From Dermatophagoides farinae (lineage: Eukaryota; Arthropoda; Arachnida; Sarcoptiformes; Pyroglyphidae), in contig NC_134682.1 of assembly GCF_024713945.1 (NCBI RefSeq), forward strand, positions 2,170,001-2,234,000: a stretch of 64,000 nt of DNA. The letters are read 5' to 3'. The notes below the pieces were generated by a model that searched no databases, was not told where the DNA came from, and worked only from the letters and a program-made list of their open reading frames with translations. A program made the translations under genes and the position numbers. Positions 63,701 to 64,000 of the stretch are shown here, piece by piece (position 1 is the first letter of the stretch; every line of letters begins with the position of its first letter).

Positions 63701-64000
63701 TGTGTGCATGACATTTGACATTCAAACGGGTCAGATTATGTTTTTTTGACAATTTATCAAAAACAAAACAAAAGTTCAACAACAAATCAATCTAGCAAAC
63801 AAATTTTCAATCTGATATATATCTGACAACTATATTATTATATATCTATTTATTTTTCGAGTGAATGTTAAATTTCATCAATATTCACATAATCTATTTT
63901 TTGATGGAAGAAAAAAAAATTTGTGAAAATTTTCAATCGATCGCGAATTGATGCTACAACAACAACAACAACAACAACAAAACGTTTTTCTTTTTTTTCG
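60710..64000. other. 3' flank of STAT, no gene seen
   Basis: Poly-A/T, GT/CA, TTG and CAT repeats fill the stretch, with CAA repeats at the right edge (63958-63980). The open frames present are repeat translations. Confidence 0.65.
60779..60784 (+). terminator. STAT: Poly(A) signal of STAT
   Basis: AATAAA 70 bp after the stop codon; a second AATAAA follows about 20 bp later. Confidence 0.45.

Overview
This is eukaryotic nuclear DNA. Genes are split by short AT-rich GT-AG introns. Coding parts use almost only A/T-ending codons. The rest is packed with poly-A/T runs and short microsatellites (GT/CA, CAT/ATG, TTG/CAA, TTTTG). The encoded set (Sidestep-type adhesion protein, TatD nuclease, STAT) is animal, and the compact AT-rich style with many homopolymeric amino-acid tracts fits an arthropod, most plausibly an acariform mite. 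The species call is inference only.

Left part (1-12.9 kb, + strand): the 3' portion of a Sidestep-family immunoglobulin/fibronectin-III membrane receptor. It enters from beyond the left edge and I trace it through seven exons to a 13-codon terminal exon that ends in a PDZ-binding-type tail. From 12.9 to 18 kb lies microsatellite-rich intergenic DNA with one decayed-looking coding remnant on the minus strand.

Middle (18-31.6 kb): two paralogous genes flank a TATDN1-type TatD nuclease gene. Both paralogues share an unusual order: a degenerate NUDIX-like module, a degenerate neuronal-calcium-sensor-like EF-hand module, then a PPP-family serine/threonine phosphatase domain. The minus-strand copy (27.7-31.6 kb) keeps all the PPP metal and catalytic motifs. 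The plus-strand copy (18-23.8 kb) has lost every one of them and looks like a pseudophosphatase. This active/dead pair with a mixed architecture is the most unusual system in the window. The TatD gene contains a 21-nt microexon, and the pseudophosphatase gene uses a GC-AG intron.

From 31.6 to 55.8 kb there is a 24-kb stretch with no gene I can support. It holds many microsatellites (including a 104-bp TC tract), a cluster of three AGGTCA nuclear-receptor half-sites upstream of the phosphatase gene, and a few non-repetitive islands with short open frames of doubtful status.

Right part (55.85-60.7 kb, + strand): a complete STAT transcription-factor gene in six coding exons (893 aa). It has N-domain, coiled coil, DNA-binding, SH2 and phospho-tyrosine site, plus a histidine/serine-rich C-terminal tail. 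Two STAT-type palindromes lie about 0.1 kb before its start codon. The last 3.3 kb holds only a poly(A) signal and repeats.

Exon boundaries were deduced by hand from splice consensus, phase and protein continuity. No transcript or database evidence was used.
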